DNA of 14,017 nt from an uncultured Collinsella sp. (GTDB taxonomy: Bacteria; Actinomycetota; Coriobacteriia; Coriobacteriales; Coriobacteriaceae): positions 1 to 14,017 of the forward strand of contig URIK01000036.1 in the NCBI GenBank assembly GCA_900547855.1. Direction: 5' to 3'. The translations under genes were made by a program, and so were the position numbers. The notes beneath the pieces were generated by a model. It searched no databases. It had not been told where the DNA came from and was given only the letters and a program-made list of their open reading frames with translations. Shown in pieces: positions 13,155 through 14,017 of the stretch. Every line of letters starts with the position of its first letter. The first letter of the stretch is position 1.

Positions 13155-13967
13155 TTAGTAGGAAAGCTTCCACATGTAGCGACGCATGGTCAGCGGGTGC
13201 TGACGGGCCTCGGCGATCTGGTTGCCGTACTCACGCATAACGGCGAGGTGCAGCAGCGGGTTGAAGTAGGTGATGACGCTCGCGGGTACGGCGTCAGCCA
13301 GGCCGTAGTCCTTGGAGTCGATCAGAGCGACCTTGGCGCCCATGCGCTTAAGGAAGGTGAGGGCGCGGGCGTCCATCGGACGGGTAGCGCCATCGGACAT
13401 GAAGAAGACGTAGGGCTTACCCTCGGTGGAAACCTCGAACGGGCCGTGGAAGTACTCACCGGTGTTGTAGGCGGCGGCGTCGATCCACTGCATCTCGGTG
13501 AACAGGAAGGCGGCGTGAGAATAAGCCATCTTCTCGGAGGCACCGGAAGCCATGAAGTAGATCATCTTGTCGTCCTTGAAGTCCTCGGCGAACTTCTTGG
13601 CGAGCTTCTTGCAGTGCTGAGCGGCGTTCTCGCAGAGCTCGAAGACGTTGGTGAGGCCGGTGATCATGTCCTCGTAGTGGTCATAGCCCTCGGTCTGCTG
13701 AAGGATCTCGACAGCAAGAGCGATGGCGTAGCCGGGCTTCTCGCACTTGGCAGCGAAGTTGGCGTGGAAGCCGTGAACGATGACGTAGTCAGCGTCGACG
13801 GTCAGAGCGGAGCCAGCCTTGTTGGTGAGGGAGACGACCGGGCAGTTGTGCTTCTTCGCGGTCTTGTTGGCCTCGACGGTCTCGGGCGTGGAGCCACCGA
13901 GGGAGCAGGTGATCACAAAGGTGTGCTCGTTGACCCAGGAAGGCGTGTCGTAGTTGAACTCGTTAGC
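13155..13967 (-). CDS. SIS-domain deglycase, FrlB-like (second copy), 5' end missing
   Basis: 270 residues remain, starting ANEFNYDTP. Alignment to the first copy (AREFCLMAP at 53) suggests about 50 N-terminal residues are lost where the contig ends. Kept landmarks (fragment numbering): TCSLGGSTPETVE (20-32), the sugar-phosphate loop of the first SIS domain, TEMQW (157-161) and NTGEYFHGPFE (168-178). Glu158 and His174 are 16 apart, as in FrlB/FraB deglycases. The ending LTMRRYMWKLSY also fits. It differs widely from the first copy, so it is probably a paralogue with another Amadori substrate rather than a recent duplicate. Its codons lean strongly to C- and G-ending forms, suggesting high expression. 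Residues MYKRQ in front of it come from adapter and must be dropped. Confidence 0.87.
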   Translation of the reverse strand, partial: ANEFNYDTPSWVNEHTFVITCSLGGSTPETVEANKTAKKHNCPVVSLTNKAGSALTVDADYVIVHGFHANFAAKCEKPGYAIALAVEILQQTEGYDHYEDMITGLTNVFELCENAAQHCKKLAKKFAEDFKDDKMIYFMASGASEKMAYSHAAFLFTEMQWIDAAAYNTGEYFHGPFEVSTEGKPYVFFMSDGATRPMDARALTFLKRMGAKVALIDSKDYGLADAVPASVITYFNPLLHLAVMREYGNQIAEARQHPLTMRRYMWKLSY

Positions 13968-14017
13968 CTGTCTCTTATACACATCTCCGAGCCCACGAGA
14001 CGCTCATGAATCTCGTA
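13968..14017 (-). other. Nextera read-2 adapter, index and P7-side remnant (artefact)
   Basis: 13968-13986 is the mosaic end CTGTCTCTTATACACATCT, 13987-14001 is CCGAGCCCACGAGAC, 14002-14009 is an 8-base i7 index (GCTCATGA), and 14010-14017 begins the P7-side sequence ATCTCGTA. Genomic sequence ends at 13967. The plus-strand frame here ends SLIHISEPTRRS, a known false-protein tail. Confidence 0.98.

Noticed and set aside
13197..14009. Long plus-strand frame over the last gene, ending SLIHISEPTRRS
   Set aside because: It is the antisense of the FrlB-like gene and its tail is adapter; no domain is recognisable.

Overview
The window is a 14-kb G+C-rich assembled contig, most likely from the class Coriobacteriia and plausibly a gut Collinsella. 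This rests on recollection of similar gene sets (the zinc-ribbon/YD-repeat surface protein, FrlB-like deglycases with GntR/UTRA regulators, YitT) and on codon use; no marker gene proves it. Both ends are sequencing adapter, not genome: positions 1-24 are the Nextera read-1 tail, and 13968-14017 are the Nextera read-2 adapter plus an 8-base index and the start of the P7 side. Usable genome is 25-13967, and the last gene is cut off by the adapter.

Layout from left to right. 150-1805 (minus): a membrane-anchored zinc-ribbon/EF-hand-like/leucine-rich/YD-repeat protein, split by one in-frame TAA at 678-680. 2027-2612 (plus): a hicAB toxin-antitoxin pair with lower G+C, flanked by two near-identical intergenic repeats; its promoter carries two LexA-box-like sequences and a perfect operator-like palindrome. 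2759-3355 (plus) 5-formyltetrahydrofolate cyclo-ligase and 3379-4305 (minus) MetA are convergent; MetA has Glu111, the acetyl-CoA-type residue. 4517-5494 (plus): a lactate/2-hydroxyacid dehydrogenase. 5873-9723 (minus): recQ, then a GntR/UTRA regulator 2 bp downstream, then a FrlB-like sugar-phosphate deglycase with its own promoter and tandem decamer sites. 10139-10858 (minus): a second GntR/UTRA regulator. 11077-12084 (minus): a YitT-family membrane protein. 12439-13068 (minus): a HAD phosphatase/phosphomutase. 13155-13967 (minus): a second FrlB-like deglycase, truncated at the contig end.

The metabolic theme is use of glycated amines (Amadori products such as fructoselysine 6-phosphate): two SIS-domain proteins keep the Glu/His pair of FrlB/FraB deglycases, and two HutC-type regulators lie in the same 8 kb. 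MetA and the folate cyclo-ligase both touch methionine and one-carbon metabolism but are not in one operon.

The least explained part is the intergenic DNA. It holds several large, precise structures: a 182-bp nested palindrome (5602-5783), a 119-bp nested palindrome (12223-12341) with the same apical 11-mer, a 50-nt hairpin element present twice upstream of unrelated genes (2690-2739 and, inverted, 10951-11000), and a 330-bp hairpin-rich block (9802-10131). These look like families of dispersed structured elements. None encodes a protein I can support. I saw no tRNA, rRNA, CRISPR array, integrase or transposase.
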